DNA of 64,000 nt from Klebsormidium nitens (GCA_000708835.1 DF236969.1:62001-126000); one strand, 5' to 3'. Counted from the stretch's first letter, positions 43,401 to 56,596 are shown. Made by a program: numbers and translations. The notes: a model not told the origin generated them from the sequence alone.

Positions 43401-45674
43401 GCGATCTAGTAGGAGCCAACTTTGGCGTTTCCAACGGCGGGTTTGCGGCTTTGGGCAGGCTGGGGGTGTTTCCTACCATATCGTATCCGTGGTAGGTGGC
43501 CCTGTTCAAACTTACCTACTTGCGAGTTTTCAAAGTGCTTGGATCGAAGCTCTTAGGTTTCCGCTCAAGTTTAGGTTTCAGATTCGATACGAACCGCAAG
43601 CCATCGTAAGACAATCCAGAGGTATCTGTGATCAGGTGAACTCAGCATCGTAGTTTGAAGCAATTGTTACTTAACTGAGTTAGGAGTTTGACCTAGTCTG
43701 CGGAACGCCTTATCACAATGAGCAACTCTGATGCATGTCCCTTTGATGGGGCTTCGCAAATCCGTAGATTGATAAATCGCATCTTATCTGTATGAGGAAC
43801 CACGTAACGAATGTCGTCGAATCCTTTAGGACACACCATGAAAGTTAGACAAGTTAACCGTTGGTCGCAACTGTTTGGTTCGATAAATATCGATCGGTTC
43901 GAAGCAGGCCTACCTCGAAAGCTACTCGAGAGGTAGTGGGGCCAGCAAATTTTGTGTTGAAGGTATCAACCGTCTTTTGCAGGAGGGACAACCAAGATTC
44001 GGATGCTTTTTTGGAGGAGCTCCGTCTTGGTCACGTGGAGGCACTCGTCCTCGATACTGCGTTCGTCCAATACATGGCGGCAATTGACTGCAACTTTCAC
44101 GAGGTGCGGCTATTCACCTCTCGTCCACCTTAGTTCAACCTTCGTTGGTTAGCTTGACCGACTTCGTGACAACCTAACGGTTCCGTCTCTTGATTTTTGC
44201 GAAAAAAGGACCGTCAATCTAGTTATGGTTGACGGTCATGATTATTGTAAATACGATGTAAAGAAGTTCTCTGATAAATGCAGACTTGTCTTCTATGGCT
44301 CGTCAAGTTGCCAGAATGCACGCAGTCACTAGCGCTTGGGTTCGAATTTGTTTCTTGAGTTGCCCTTTTTCAACTTATATATGAGGGCCCCAATGTGTTC
44401 TGGCTGGTTGCTCGAGTTTAAAATCTCATTTATGAACGTCTTTACCGCTTGGAGTCTCGATGGTTCGTACGTTGCACGGATTCTGCCAGCGGGTCCCATT
44501 TCAAAAGGTCGAACGAGTTTGTTGGTCGCTTGAGCTGTTCCACTTTCGTTGCTGTATATCAAAGAATACGCATATCTTGACACGTACGCCTACGCAAATC
44601 TTGACCGGTAAACGGGAGAGCATTGGGCTGCAGATTTGTTGGTCTTTTGAGCTTGGAGCTTTCTTCAGACAAACCATCTGATGGAAGGCGGTTATCTTGG
44701 CCAGGTGGACGTCCCTTTCGGGAGCCTGAACTACGCGATGACGTTCAATCCGAGTTTCCCCGCCACCCTGGCGGATAACTTCAGCCGAGCCGTGCTCGAC
44801 ATGGAGCAAGGCGGGACCCTGGACCGGCTCAGGACGGCCTTCCTCGTCCCCGCCTCTAGTTGCGGTTCTGGAGCATCTCGCGTGAATGAGGGGGTCACCT
44901 TTGGCCAGGTAACGCAGCGCATGCTCAAAGATCCTCAAAGTGCGCTCTAAGTGCTTCTCTTTCGATCGCTCATAAGTCTTTTGTTCTTGAACAGGGTCCT
45001 TATCAAGCCTTGTAATGGGCAATTCTTTGCTCTAACTTTCTTGCTTTGGCGGTTTTGTGTGAATTGGAATGAACGGCTTTTGTGGGAGGCCTTCGTCCGG
45101 AGCACAAGACTCCCCTTACATGTCCCCAGATCATTAAGTTGTCATTGTCGAGGTTTCAGAGCTAGTTCTGACCGTTGATAACCTGTTGTACGGTTGGTTT
45201 CTCCGGTTGCTTGCTGTTTGTCGGAATTTGGTTGGTTTATGGTTTCATCCTTGGCAAGCTTTTTTACTCACCGCTCATATGAGGAAAAAGGTCAAAGGAC
45301 AGTCAGGCTTGCCGTTTGAGAAGGATTAGTGACTGTAGACACGTGCTTCTTTTTGCCCGTAGGTGTACGGGCTGTGGATCGTGCTGGCGGGAACCATTGC
45401 GGTGGCTCTGTGTCTAGCATATTTAAAGTCCTTGTTTAACAAGAAGCGGCGAATCAAGATGCTGAGGGCCATGCCCGTCTCGAGGAGCTTGAACCGTCGT
45501 AGGAATCTGGCGGAGAGCCCCGCCGGCAGCGTTGAAATAAACATGGGGGATAAAGTGGACGGCGGTGTGGTGCTTTCGATTAATCCTGTCGCTGAAGGCG
45601 CGCCTGAAGAGTCCGTTAGGGAAATCGAGGGCAAGGAGGACCCTCCTAAAACTGTTGCAGTATCGAGTTTCTAG
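40440..45674 (+). CDS. Minimal glutamate-receptor-like ion channel B
   Basis: Nine exons join in phase: 40440-40668, 41191-41339, 41661-41817, 42410-42535, 42880-43044, 43395-43491, 43983-44103, 44705-44908 and 45363-45674. The product is 519 residues. Seven of nine exons have exactly the same length as in gene A and proteins are near-identical in places; exon 8 differs at only two of 68 residues, while introns differ widely. Layout: signal peptide, S1 lobe, M1, pore loop (FFGEHGWFDSMWKGMG onward), M3 with MYTGNAAAILT, S2 lobe, M4, cytosolic-type basic tail. Compared with A it has five extra residues (AMPVS) after M4 and keeps the last 26 residues (ending KTVAVSSF). As in A, the S1 arginine that contacts the ligand carboxylate in other members is not evident in the TLQYDGASLDQGLKF-like segment, so the ligand may be unusual. 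Confidence 0.87.
43036..43240 (+). repeat. Fourfold tandem array of the GLR-B exon-5 donor segment
   Basis: Starting at the real donor (CCAAA then GTAAGC, 43045), units of about 50 bases follow at roughly 43091, 43140 and 43190. Each has AAA-GTAA(A)GC followed by a variant of GGATTCAAACCACCGACTT. Gene A has only one such unit after its exon 5 (near 36934), so the expansion occurred in B after duplication. Confidence 0.85.
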
Positions 45675-47342
45675 TATCGAGTTTAAACATAGCCGGATTT
45701 CCGTGTAGAATACACATCAATCAAAGACTGAAAAGGTAGGGATCACGCACGCCATAAGATCAAGGATTTGTGTGAACACACACTTACACTGTTAAGGTAA
45801 TGCACGACATAGGCTTGATTAGATTAGCTAGAAAATGTGTTGAAATTGAATTTGAACAACAACGTTGATATACACTGAAGAACTGAACACTGACCGCACC
45901 GAGCACATGTTAGAGACCCAACCATCCAGGTGGTGTTTGCAAGTGCCAGTGACTCTTAGCATTTAGTATTTTATAGTTTGTTTATTTGAAGGCATGTGCT
46001 CGGAGCCTCGGACCAATCGCAAGCCTCTCTTGTAACAAGTGTTCAGGTTTGCAGTTCTCTTTCTGCGCGTACAAGAGATTTTCAAGATCCAATCAAGCTT
46101 GCTGCAACATCATCAATCCTGCACAACGTACGAGCACACGCATTCGTGCTTTGATTGGGTATAGAGCAACAATTAATCTGCAGAACGGCGTCGTCGGACT
46201 CGATGTCGAAGACAACCCGGACGGTCGATCGCGGCGTGTTCAATGAGGCTGGCAGTTGACAAATGAGGCCGGTCCAGATGCAGGCGCGGCAGCGCTCCGA
46301 CAACTGGCGTGCAGTTATTTTCAAAGTTCGAAGGTGCTTTGAGCATGCAACGTCGCAATCCCCGGTACGCAGGTTTTGAAGCCGTACGTACGGCATGCCA
46401 GCATGTCGATGCATGGCCGGAATATCGCGATCCAATGTCATCTGCATATATGCATAACATCCATATAGTCCTATCTGATTTCCTGCGCATATGCATGCTT
46501 AATTATATTCGTTAAGCACGTACGTACCGTAAGAATCGTTCTCTAGAATATGTTTAGTAAGCTCAATGTTTAGTACTGGGACGGGTAGGGTTAGTATGGT
46601 GGTTAGGGTGGGTGCGGGTGCGGAGCGAGTGATTATTTGGGTTTAGGTTTTTAGTGTTAGCTCGTTTAGCTTACTAAACCTTGAGCTTACTAAACATATT
46701 CTAGAGAAGTATGTAAGAAGATATTGGGCCCATGCTGAAGCCCATGGGCCACTTATACGTTTGGGCATTTGGATTGCGGCACTGTTCTCATGCAACTGTA
46801 GGTATCGCCAACATGATGTATTTCAATTGTGACGGTCGGCCATCGTTGTAAGCTCCTTTGCCACCTAAGTGAACGCTGAGCAACTGTAGCGCGGCTGCAT
46901 GCAGACTTGTGCTTGTGTACTGTCGGTCGGGCTGCCATCCTCATATTAAGTCTATAGACGAGCGTATACAAAGATTGATTGACGCTGGCGCCCAACCTTG
47001 AGGCCATGAGATGAATGCGGACAATTCAATGACGAGGCTTTCTGAAGGCTCCTTCTCTGTCCTGAATACCTAGGGCAGCTACATCTTACACCTAATCCAA
47101 CCACTAAACTCGCGCAGCTGAGTGATCGCTTTCAAGGCTGCCTACGTCCACTTGCTAAGATTACGTCCTTAGTCATCTGGCGGCCAATCCTACATTAGTA
47201 GTACATCATAGTACTCACTGGAACACCCGCTATCGGCCCCTGTGCAACAGGACAGCCCTAGCTTCTTCGGAATATGATCAATAGTTCATCTATTGGAAGC
47301 GTTCGCCACAGTACGATATTTAGCAGTTTAGTGTCTTTCCCC
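45675..47342. other. Intergenic region: inverted-duplication flank, MITE and direct-duplication flank
   Basis: From 45675 to about 46170 it mirrors 34130-34678, including a relic of the pseudogene 5' edge (GCACAACGTACGAGCACACG, 46115-46140 against the inverse of 34140-34165). A MITE lies at 46539-46708. From about 47115 it matches 31885-32118 in direct orientation. No gene is seen. Confidence 0.6.
46539..46708. mobile_element. MITE with 36-base terminal inverted repeats
   Basis: The left end is TTCTCTAGAATATGTTTAGT followed by AAGCTCAATGTTTAGT. The right end is its reverse complement with one mismatch. The 170-base element has the same telomere-like interior (GGGTAGGGTTAGTATGGTGG, then TTAGGGTGGGT) as the element at 833-988. 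It encodes nothing. It lies between the GLR-B flank and the MUN-like gene. Confidence 0.85.
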
Positions 47343-50300
47343 TTATCTAGCATACGAAGTGGACGACCACGAAGCGGCACTTCCAACCCCCGAGAACGCA
47401 TCCAGCACCTCCCGCAGCTTCCTCACATTCCGCGGCACCTCATTCGCCGGAAGCGCCACGCCCGCCCCTCTCCCCGGCGCGAGCGAAACCTTCTTTCTCG
47501 AGTCACTTGTGCTGGTGCTAACGCTGACAATCAAGTCGGCAAACAGTTCGTCCATCTGCGCCGAGACGGCGCCCACTCTCTTCAGTCTTGGCGCGGCCTC
47601 GTCGATCGAGGACAGGTCGATGGACGCTCCGTCGTCGCTGTACGGGGAGTCGTCGTCTACGCCAGCGAGGCCCTGTAAGCAGCCGCCGATGTTGGTCGCG
47701 CCGGTCTGGAAGGACGGAAGCAGGCTCAACAGGGCCTCGGCAGACGAGTCCCACGTGTCTCGCGCCAGCCGTCGCAGCACGGACCTGCAAGGAACAAGTT
47801 GAGCGTCAAAAAAGTGCAGATAATGAAGCACGTCAACGGCTGTACTGTCAAAAACAATTCTGACCAGTATTCGACACACAAAACAACTACTGCAGAGGTC
47901 CGACAAAGCGATAGTCCACCGCTGGTTACAGCTTCGCTAATGCTGACGTCAAGGAAGCATCAGCTTCTTCTTTTTCCGAGCTGCCGACTTTTTTTGCTGC
48001 CCAAATACCCTGAAGAAAACGCAATGGACTCCAACCCAGATCCAATCAAGAGAGATCCTGGATACGAGCCGGCTTTTTATCTGATTCCCAGGACGAACAG
48101 ATGAAGCGCAACTCGTGCGCACATCTCGGTTTCGAAGCAGTTCTCCAATATCCAGGTCAACTCTTACGCAGCGTACGCAGCTCCTGTTAAAAGCGTTTCG
48201 ACGAACTGACCTGTCCATCAGGTCCCTCTCGTCCTGGAACGTCTCCATGATGTAGTCCAGCAGCGGCTTCATCCGCCGCCGCGCATCCAGCGCCAGCCCA
48301 AAGTCCGTCGCATCTGTCCGCGCGGATCGCCGTCTGACACCTGGCACGGGGTGGGCGGAAGGCGCCGGCGGTTCCGGTCCCAGGATGACTCCCTCCAGGA
48401 AAGGCGCAAAGTCTTGCGTGATCTGCGGAAGCCCGACCAGATATTAGGCAACCATTCACTGGATGCGGCTCCCCGTTGATGCGAAGTGTGCGAGAAGAGA
48501 TATCGCGGTCGGTTGCAAACTTGCGCTGACAATCTATGCTGTGTGCATATTCATCCAAACCATGCTTGTGGAGTTCTGCTCAACGATGTTTTCAACTTCG
48601 TTCAAAGAGGGCGGTAGTCGCGAAAGCTAAGCAGCCCAGGGCCTTCTCCGGATCCTGTCAGGTGACTAACCAGAGCCAGGCAGTTTCCAAAAGCGGTTCC
48701 GCACCCTGCTTCGATTATCTCGACAATAAGATGCCATCCAATCCAAAGCGGCCTTTTCAAGGCACGGGAAGACTTGAGCTCAGCAACTCACGGTGCAACC
48801 CGCCCCGAATCATCGAAACCTTTCTCGGAAGCAACCCACTGCATTTGATTGTTGTCCAATTTGAGCAGACAACGATTTGCACGTTTATCACAGATTCGCA
48901 TCCGCCGTTCCGTCATCGAAGCAGGGAATGTTTTGGTCCCCTCACCATGCGCGCCACGCTCCGCACCAGCTCGTAGTACTGTTTCTCGACCTCCATTCGC
49001 AGCACGCTGAACCGCTCCTCCGACGTCGAGGCCGCGCTTGCATCCTCTTCCGCCCAGATCCGCTCCTGTTCCGCCGGCTCCGTTCCGTTCTCCACTGCCC
49101 GGGCTCCCTCGGCCCCCTTCCCCGCACTCCGTCCCGACATCGACTCTTTTTTCTTCCCGGCCTTCCCCACCCCCACCCGTTCCAGAGCGCCAGACCCAGT
49201 GTCTGGAAACACCGACGCGGCGCGGAGAATGGGCTCCTCAGCCGCCGGTTTGTGCAGCTTTTGAAGCGGCCTCTCCGGCGCCGACAGGCTTCGGGCCACC
49301 GCTTCTCTGAACAGCAGAGACGTGCTTCCGTCATTCTTCCCCGGTTTTGAACCGCCCGCCTCGCCGCCGGCCGCCTTCTTCCAAGGCTTAGGGAGCGCAA
49401 TCGAGCTGAGGCTCTCCTCCTCCAGCTTCAGAAGGGTGGCGCTCGGGATCCGCTCCGGCTTCCGAGGCGGAGCCGCCGGAACCAAGGCCCGTTCGCGCTC
49501 CGCCTTGCCGCCGCTTTCGGACGTCCTCCGCTCGTCCTTCTGCTTGCCCGGGTCTTTCGAGGGACGCGCCTTCTTTCCCGTTGTATTTCGGTCGATTTCG
49601 GACACTCCGGATTCCGTTCCGTCCGTCCGTTCCGCCGGTCCGTCCGAAGCGCCGGCGCTCCTGCCGCTCCACAACCGCGAGAAGAACCCGGGCTTGGCGC
49701 GGCCGGCCGGCGCGTCCTTGGGCGGTTTCGGCGGCGCTCGAGAACCGGGCGGTTCTTCCGAGCCGTTCGCGATTCGAAGCGGAGACGAGGGGCCGCTCGG
49801 GTGGTTCCTCGCCGGAGCGGTGATGTCAGCAACTAGGGTGGAGAAGCGCGAGCGGACCTCCCGCATGTCGTTGAGCAGGACGCACACGTTGGGGCTGAGC
49901 ACGGGCCCTGTCGCGGGCAGGCGCCACTTTTTCAGGGCGGGCGGGAGTGGGAGGTAATACTGCTTGGCGGCCTGGGACAGGGCCTTGTGGCAGAGGGAGG
50001 TGATGGCTTGCGTGCGATTCAGGATGACGCGGCAGAGGGCCTGGAAAAGGAATAGCACGAATTTGAAGAAGATCACCTTCAATGAGCGTGATTTCCTGAC
50101 TGGAAAAACCCTTCGGGATGCACAGGCAAGGGAACAAAATAAGCAAAATGTGTCGTTTCTGCCACTACCCACGCTGCGTCTTCAGCAGAAGACAACACCG
50201 GCCCCTTCTTAAGAACTGAGTAGAGCATATGCCAGCGGTTTTAAATCTCGACGGCTTCAGCCCAGCAAAACGTGACCAGGAGTTGGCACGAATGGAAGAC

Positions 50301-53300
50301 AGATTCGGCTCTGAAGTGAGGCAAGAGGAAGACCTAGCAAATCTTAAACGATCGGGATCAGCATGCAAAAGACTGGCAATTTGCTCTTCTGATTGCACGA
50401 GAGCAGGGATTGCTTACCTTGTCGAGCAGTGCAGCGTATCTCGGAGCGCTCCGGTACACCAGCCGCGCGTTTTCGCTGCCCACGATCCGAACGATGCCGT
50501 CGAAGAGGTCCCGCAGCGAGCGGCTCGTCTTCCCCTTCGACCCCGGCAGCGGCGTCTGCTTCGACAGCGACACCACGAGGCTCTGGTCCCACCGCAGCAA
50601 CTGGTCGCTCAGACTGCTGATCCAACTGATGACGTAAGGCTCCAGGACTTGACACACTTTCGCGAGGAATGGCGTCATCGGCTGGCCGTGCAGGTTACTG
50701 ATCCTGATCTCTGGGTTCTGCGCGTCGGGGGCGTTCGGTCCGCGGTTTGCGAGCGCGTCGAGCTCCAGGAAGGATTCGAAGAGCGTGAAGAAGTCGCGGT
50801 TCATCTCGAGGGCGGAGGCGGCCTGGAGCGAGTGCAGCTCGCGCAGGAGGTTGGCGCAGAAGGTGGCGGCCGCGATGCGCACGGGGTGCACCGCCGGGAA
50901 ATGTTCGGAGGGGTATCTGCAGGCGAACAAAGCGGCGCTTCTCAAGGCTTTGATTGGTCTACGGAGAAAGGGCTCATTGGGATTTGCGCCAGCGAACAAA
51001 ACAGCGCTTGTTGCGGCTCTAAACGATACAAATGTCTCAAAATCTGCACGTAACAGGACAAAGAGGTCGGCAAAACAAGCCAGTGGTTGTGCCTAACGCC
51101 TGCGATTCTGACCGCAGCATATGCGAGTCGGCGGGTTGTACGGGGTGAAAAACAGACAGGACTTTCTTCGAGGGGTATCAGAAGGGGAAAAGAAAGAAAC
51201 CCCTCAAACATAAGAAAGCCCTCCGGTGATGAAGAGGCGAGAGTGTTTGCAACTAAACCGAAAAGAAAGCCTTCAGGATCGCGTAGGTCAAATAGGCAGA
51301 GGGCTCCGGTATTGGTTCTGCAGAGAGTGAGGCAGGAGGTGCTCCGAGGGGCGAGGCAGGTGAACGGAAGGAAGCGCTTCGAGGTATTGACAAGCGCAGC
51401 CAAATGAGAGTTCTGCACGCATGTTCGCAGCAGCAACTCCAGCTCTCTGCCTTCCGCCGTGAACAGTGGAAGCAAGTCGCTGGCACAACTAAACGGTGGA
51501 GGCGCACACGTCAGGGGCTTAGGTGGTCCAATCCGAACCATGACCTTGCTTGAAAAGGCTCAAGCCGCCAGCGTTTCAACTTCTGATTGCCCGGGAAAAA
51601 TCATAGCCCAGGGCCCTCCCAAACACGGCGTTCTCGGCATCGCAAGGTACGGCCCATTCGACCTGGCTTTGCGATCAACAGTATAGCACAGATTTGAGAG
51701 GGACCCACACATTACACAGGAAACACGGGAAGTGGACATTGGTTGGTTCGAAGACGAAAGATGTTGCAAGCGGAAAAGGTTCTCAAGGGTCAACCGGCAC
51801 AATAGACCTACCTCTGGAACTGTTCGTCGAGCTCGGTCGTGACGTTTCTGGTCAGGAACGCCAAAAAAATCTGCTTCGTGACCTTCTCTGCGTGCCCCTT
51901 CAGCTCGGTGTAGCGCCTCTGAGCGGCCAAGGTGAGAGAAGCCTGCAGTACAATGATTCTGTCAGAGTGGGGCTTTCACTCGCACAAACAAACTTTTCGA
52001 CGCTTGCAGAGGCACCGCAAAGATTTCCTCTGCGTGCTTGGAATCTGGTGCGTATATGTCTCTGCGTTTCCTGATCGGCAACTGTCTCTCTAAAGATGAC
52101 ATAACATGGTCTGTTTGTGCCAAAAGTCGAAGTCAAAATCTTGAAACGGTTGAGACTGCCTAGGTGACTGACTCTTGCTGGATAGACAGTTGATGACGTC
52201 TTTTTTCCGCTTTGAGTAGCAAACGTAGCATGCAACCCATTGCCTTCTCCACCCCGCTAGCATGATTGTCATCATATAATTGATGTGTGACATGAAAACC
52301 CTGGTGATTCGCTGGACACCTTCTGCAGGTACGAAAGTGAAAACCGAAATAGATCTTGCGCTGGCGTCAGTCAAAGCCAAACCGTTTACTCCTCGAAACC
52401 CTCTCCGATCCAATAGTCGATGTCCTCACCTCAATCTCCTGTGCAGGAAGCAGCTCGGTCCCCTCGTGTTCGAAGGAGACGCGGACGGCACCAACGACGA
52501 GAGCTGCCCGGACTCTGCTCGCCTGATGAAGGAAGTACCATTCGAGGACCGTGCGAGCGATGCTGGACAATTTCTCCGCAAGCGACCTCAAGAGGACTCT
52601 CTGCAGAAACGTGAAGACATTTGCCTTCCAGGAGGTGATTGCCGAAACTGCTTCAGAAACGACTGGAATCAAAGGACTTCGTCGGAAGTTTTCATAGGAC
52701 GAGTCTTTGCTGTCACAATCTGATGGGATGATCTGAGGTTGTGCCGCAGTTCACTGCTGATGCCCTTCTTCATTGCTATTGCTGACAGAGCAAGGCTCAC
52801 ACCTATGCACATTGATGGCAGGTAAGGGTGACGTCAAGCAAAGCAGCCAAATCCGTCGTATCGTTGAGGAGTTGGCACAAAGCCCTTACCTCTTTCGAGC
52901 GCAGCAAGACATACGGGCTGGTGTCAGCGAAGAAGCCGAGCTTGTCACACAGGACAAGCAGGACAGTTGGAGGCACGGGCCAACCCGGATCAGCAACGTG
53001 ATCAGCCACCCGAAGAAGGTACCTGCCGATCATCACGACCAGAGATTTGTAAGAAATGGTCACGAATGGACCCACCGGACAACCTGGCTCTGAGCATACA
53101 TCAGCAACTAGAACGAAAATGAAAACCTCACTGATGATTTAATGCTGTCCAGCTATCTAGTCCCCAGTGAGAACGCACATATTTGCTCTTTAAAATATGC
53201 GCACAGACACTGCCGCCAGGAAAGCCCGAAACGGAGTTGTCACATTTGACTTTGGAGGGGATGGGACTGCTATCACTAGTCTACGCAAGTTCAGGATTTC

Positions 53301-54832
53301 GACTGTGCATTTCCTCAACCTGAAAGTTTGCAACCCTCAAACCAGTTCTTACCGCAGTTGAAGCCGGTAAGGTTTCTTGACGCGGAGGACGCTTGCGGTC
53401 ACAAGAAGCAGCCACGACCAAGCATAGATCTCGTTCACATCATTGCTGCAACAATGATAGTTGCTCAGATTGTCAGCACAAGCGGCTCTTAGTACCTGAG
53501 CAAAGGATTTGGACAGCCGGTCACACAGCTGTTCTTCAAGAATATTTGAAGGACAATCAGAAAGGAAAGTGGTCACCAGAACCCTGTGAAGTGACCTCTT
53601 TGGCTGGTCAGCTCTGAGTCAGTATTGCCAGTTTCATTCGCACGTCCCCGCCTAGAGCCTACTTGCAAGTTGAGACGCACCCACCTTTCTACTGGTCCAG
53701 CAGCTTCTAGGAAACCGCACAAGCTCTGCGTCTTGGACCGACTCTTCATGTAAGTCCGTAGTAGCTTTGCGGAAGCTTTCACACTGGCTTCCTGGTTGTC
53801 CACATGCACTGCTTCAGGTGACAGCCGCAGAGGAGAGGACGCTGGAGAGGGGGCTGCTTCCCGCTCCCTAGTAAAGCCTTCCTTTGGTTGCCGCTTTGGC
53901 GATGTAGGCAAAGAGCTGTGTGGTTTGGGACTGTCGGAAAAGCCTTGCTTTAAGCGGTGCCAGAAGTGTCTATGCTGCGGGCTACTGGTCTGTGTTTGGA
54001 TGAGTTCTGGGCCGGCTCCCAGTCTTGAGTAGGAGTATTGCCCAGGACTGTTGGCTTTCCACGCTGACTGTCTGGGGCTCTCTGGGGACATGCTAGCGAT
54101 GGAGGACTCTGCTTCAGACGCTTCCTGAGCTAGAGCTTCTAACGTCTCCCTTCGAATGAAACACTCAGTGGAGTCCTCAGGTTCAGATTCAAAGCCCTCA
54201 TGAAAACCGTGAACTGCAGTGCTTTGCTGCAACCTTTCAGCCTCTCCATCATGGAATTCGCTGACAGGTGCTTGCCTGCCTTCACTGGTCTGCGAAAGCG
54301 CCTCCATGGAAGAGACAGCCACATTACCCCCTGCCTCCGGCTCAAGAGCTTCTTGCGCCGATTCATAAATGCCATTTGAGAAGCTCAGTGCAACTTTTGA
54401 GTTTTGTTCATGAAGGAGGAGCTTTTGTTCAACTTGAGGAGTCTCTCCCTGGACAGCCGAAGTCCTTGGTGACACAGCGGACTCTCCCCCTGCTTCCGGA
54501 TCTTGTGTTGAGACAGGCGGTACAACAGAGACATCCAACGTGCACAACTCCACCCAGTCCTGGTTGCATCTGCATTGTCTTTCCAGCAACGAGTGAAGGT
54601 CTTCCACTGAGCCCTCACTTGACGACACGCGATTGTTCTCCACAACGGTGGTAAATGCTCTTATGATGGTCTCAAAAGTTTTCTTCTGCAGAACAGGAAA
54701 CCATGCTGCAGCCTCTGTGGAGCACTTATCCTGTCGTGCACTAGTCTTCTCCGCAGGCTGGATAAGATGCTGTTTGAGGATCTCGCCGAGGACCTGAAAA
54801 TGGCTCGCAGCTTCAGTTGCTGTTGTTTCCAT
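47343..54832 (-). CDS. Probable MUN/Unc13-like (DUF810-type) protein
   Basis: Exons supported by splice sites and phase are 54832-53685, 53445-53353, 53022-52890, 52600-52430, 51942-51812, one starting at 51488 (end unresolved, about 51420-51350), 50916-50418, 50040-48946, 48422-48211 and 47784-47343. The protein is roughly 1300 residues. A low-complexity N-terminal third is followed by helix-rich blocks: VLLRSLAEKLSSIARTVLEW, then a block with VCQVLEPYVISWISSLSDQL and LLRWDQSLVVSLS, then LSPNVCVLLNDMREVRSRF. These recall the MHD1 core of plant Unc13-like/PATROL1 proteins, which help tether or prime vesicles at the plasma membrane. A disordered insertion of about 250 residues follows, then LDYIMETFQDERDLMDR and a C-terminal block that could be MHD2. 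The family call is by eye and moderate. The join between the 51488 and 50916 exons fails phase, so an extra small exon probably exists. Confidence 0.6.
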
Positions 54833-56596
54833 GGCATGAAAATCGGAGAATGGAAGGAGTGTTCAGCAGTGTGCTATCGTACTTGGGTCCAACCCTTATG
54901 CAGATCTAGGGGATGCTCTTCTCATGGATGACAACAGTTGCTGGGGAAGAAGGGGAGACTCTCCTAGGACAAGTGCCAGAGAATGGGGGAATGCAGCATT
55001 GCGCGCTGGTGCCATGGCTCCACTCGTAGCAAAGGCCAGCCTTGCAACATTGAAGGCCTTTGGCGAAGGGTGGTTGAATTGCACAAGACTCAAAAGGAAT
55101 GATTTCGTGGCGTTCACAAAGACGTGGACCTGCACCTCGAGGCTGGAGCCTGGAGGCTCAGGAGTCAGGACCTGACTTGGCCATCGATTCAAACGCCGCC
55201 ACGTACATTTGTGTGTCCTATAAATCCGGAGTTGCCAAAGAACGGACCCCCTTGATTATTGGATGTCTGGCATCTGCCTGTCCGGATATACAGCTATCTA
55301 CTGAATCCGAGATCTAAGAACCAGGCTATTGATGGTTTCGCATCGTAAAAGATGTCGATTTACAGCGCACCGTGTTGCAGAGCACAACTCCCGACGTCGA
55401 CAAACGAACCCATCGGTTCATCGTTGATACAGTAAGTCCGGCAAACCCGGAGGATTTGCCGGTGGTATAAGGAACGGGTCCTTTCACATACGTGTGCGGG
55501 ATAACACATAACCGCGTGGATGAATATACCTGTGCGTACCTAACAGATATATGCATACCTATTAGTTGATAGGGTGCCTATATCATTCAACTGAACTTCA
55601 CTGCAAACTTTTCATAAGCGCTCACTTCCCGTTGCAGCCAACGATGTATAAGGCCGGAGGCGGTCAGATCATATCGGTCGGTTGAATCAAATACGAATCC
55701 TCTCAAGTTTGATCAATATCAGTGCTGAAGTGCGGCTCCTAAAAAGTTGAATCAAACCTGGTGAGGAAGAGGAAAAGCACATTGACCTTTCAAAATTCCC
55801 GCTTTACGGTTTGCCTAGGTACTACGCTCGTCGCACTCCAGAGAGATAAGCCAAGTTCCAACGGGAAAGGCGACGCCGAAAGAAGGCGCTTCGCAAGGGC
55901 AGGCTTGAAGTCGAAAGGAAGGAGGCCTCCAGGATCTCAGGGCGTTTTGTGGAAGGCTCAAGAGTGTTTGTGGACAGTGCATCCTGGATGATACATTGAT
56001 GCTCAGGGATCGAGCCGGAAAGACTAACAATGAGGAAGACAATTGATGTTCTCATGATCAACGACAAGATGTTGCCCCTTGCGGCGACCTTTTGATGCCA
56101 CACTCCCTTGATATCTTCGACAATGCTCAAGGGCTCTTGAGGACATCTACGTATGGATAAGTAGGTACTCAGAAGCAGAAAACAGCTGATGGGACCTGGG
56201 GACCCGTCTTTTCAACATCTTGTTGATAAAGCATCTGGCGCAAATCTACTCTAACAAACCCTTTGCTGGAAACAAGTGTCTGTAGGATGAGAGGTAGGAA
56301 TACAACCATGTCCGAAGTCTTTCCCATCGTCAAATCAGGGATGGTTGGGAAGCGAAAACCAGGCAATGTCAAGGAATTCAGGGTGAGCATTTGCCGCTTA
56401 GACAGCTGCTTGAGAGTAGTTGCTGTGCCGCCTGTTTGATAGAGATTGCAAAGGATTACGAGAGAGTTTTTCAACATTCGCGTTGCTATGGAGCAACGTG
56501 CATCCATAGTGACTCCTTGAATTGCTGGCGACTGCTTCTGAGATGTTCAGCTTTGTTATAGATGCTGTTGACTGACAAGTCGCTAGCGAGCAGACT
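54833..56596. other. Shared upstream region of the MUN-like and DONSON genes
   Basis: 1764 bases lie between two divergent starts. No exon is confirmed. A short minus-strand frame at 56061-55822 has a signal-peptide-like beginning (MRTSIVFLIVSLSG) but no further support. No repeats or RNA genes are evident. Confidence 0.45.
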
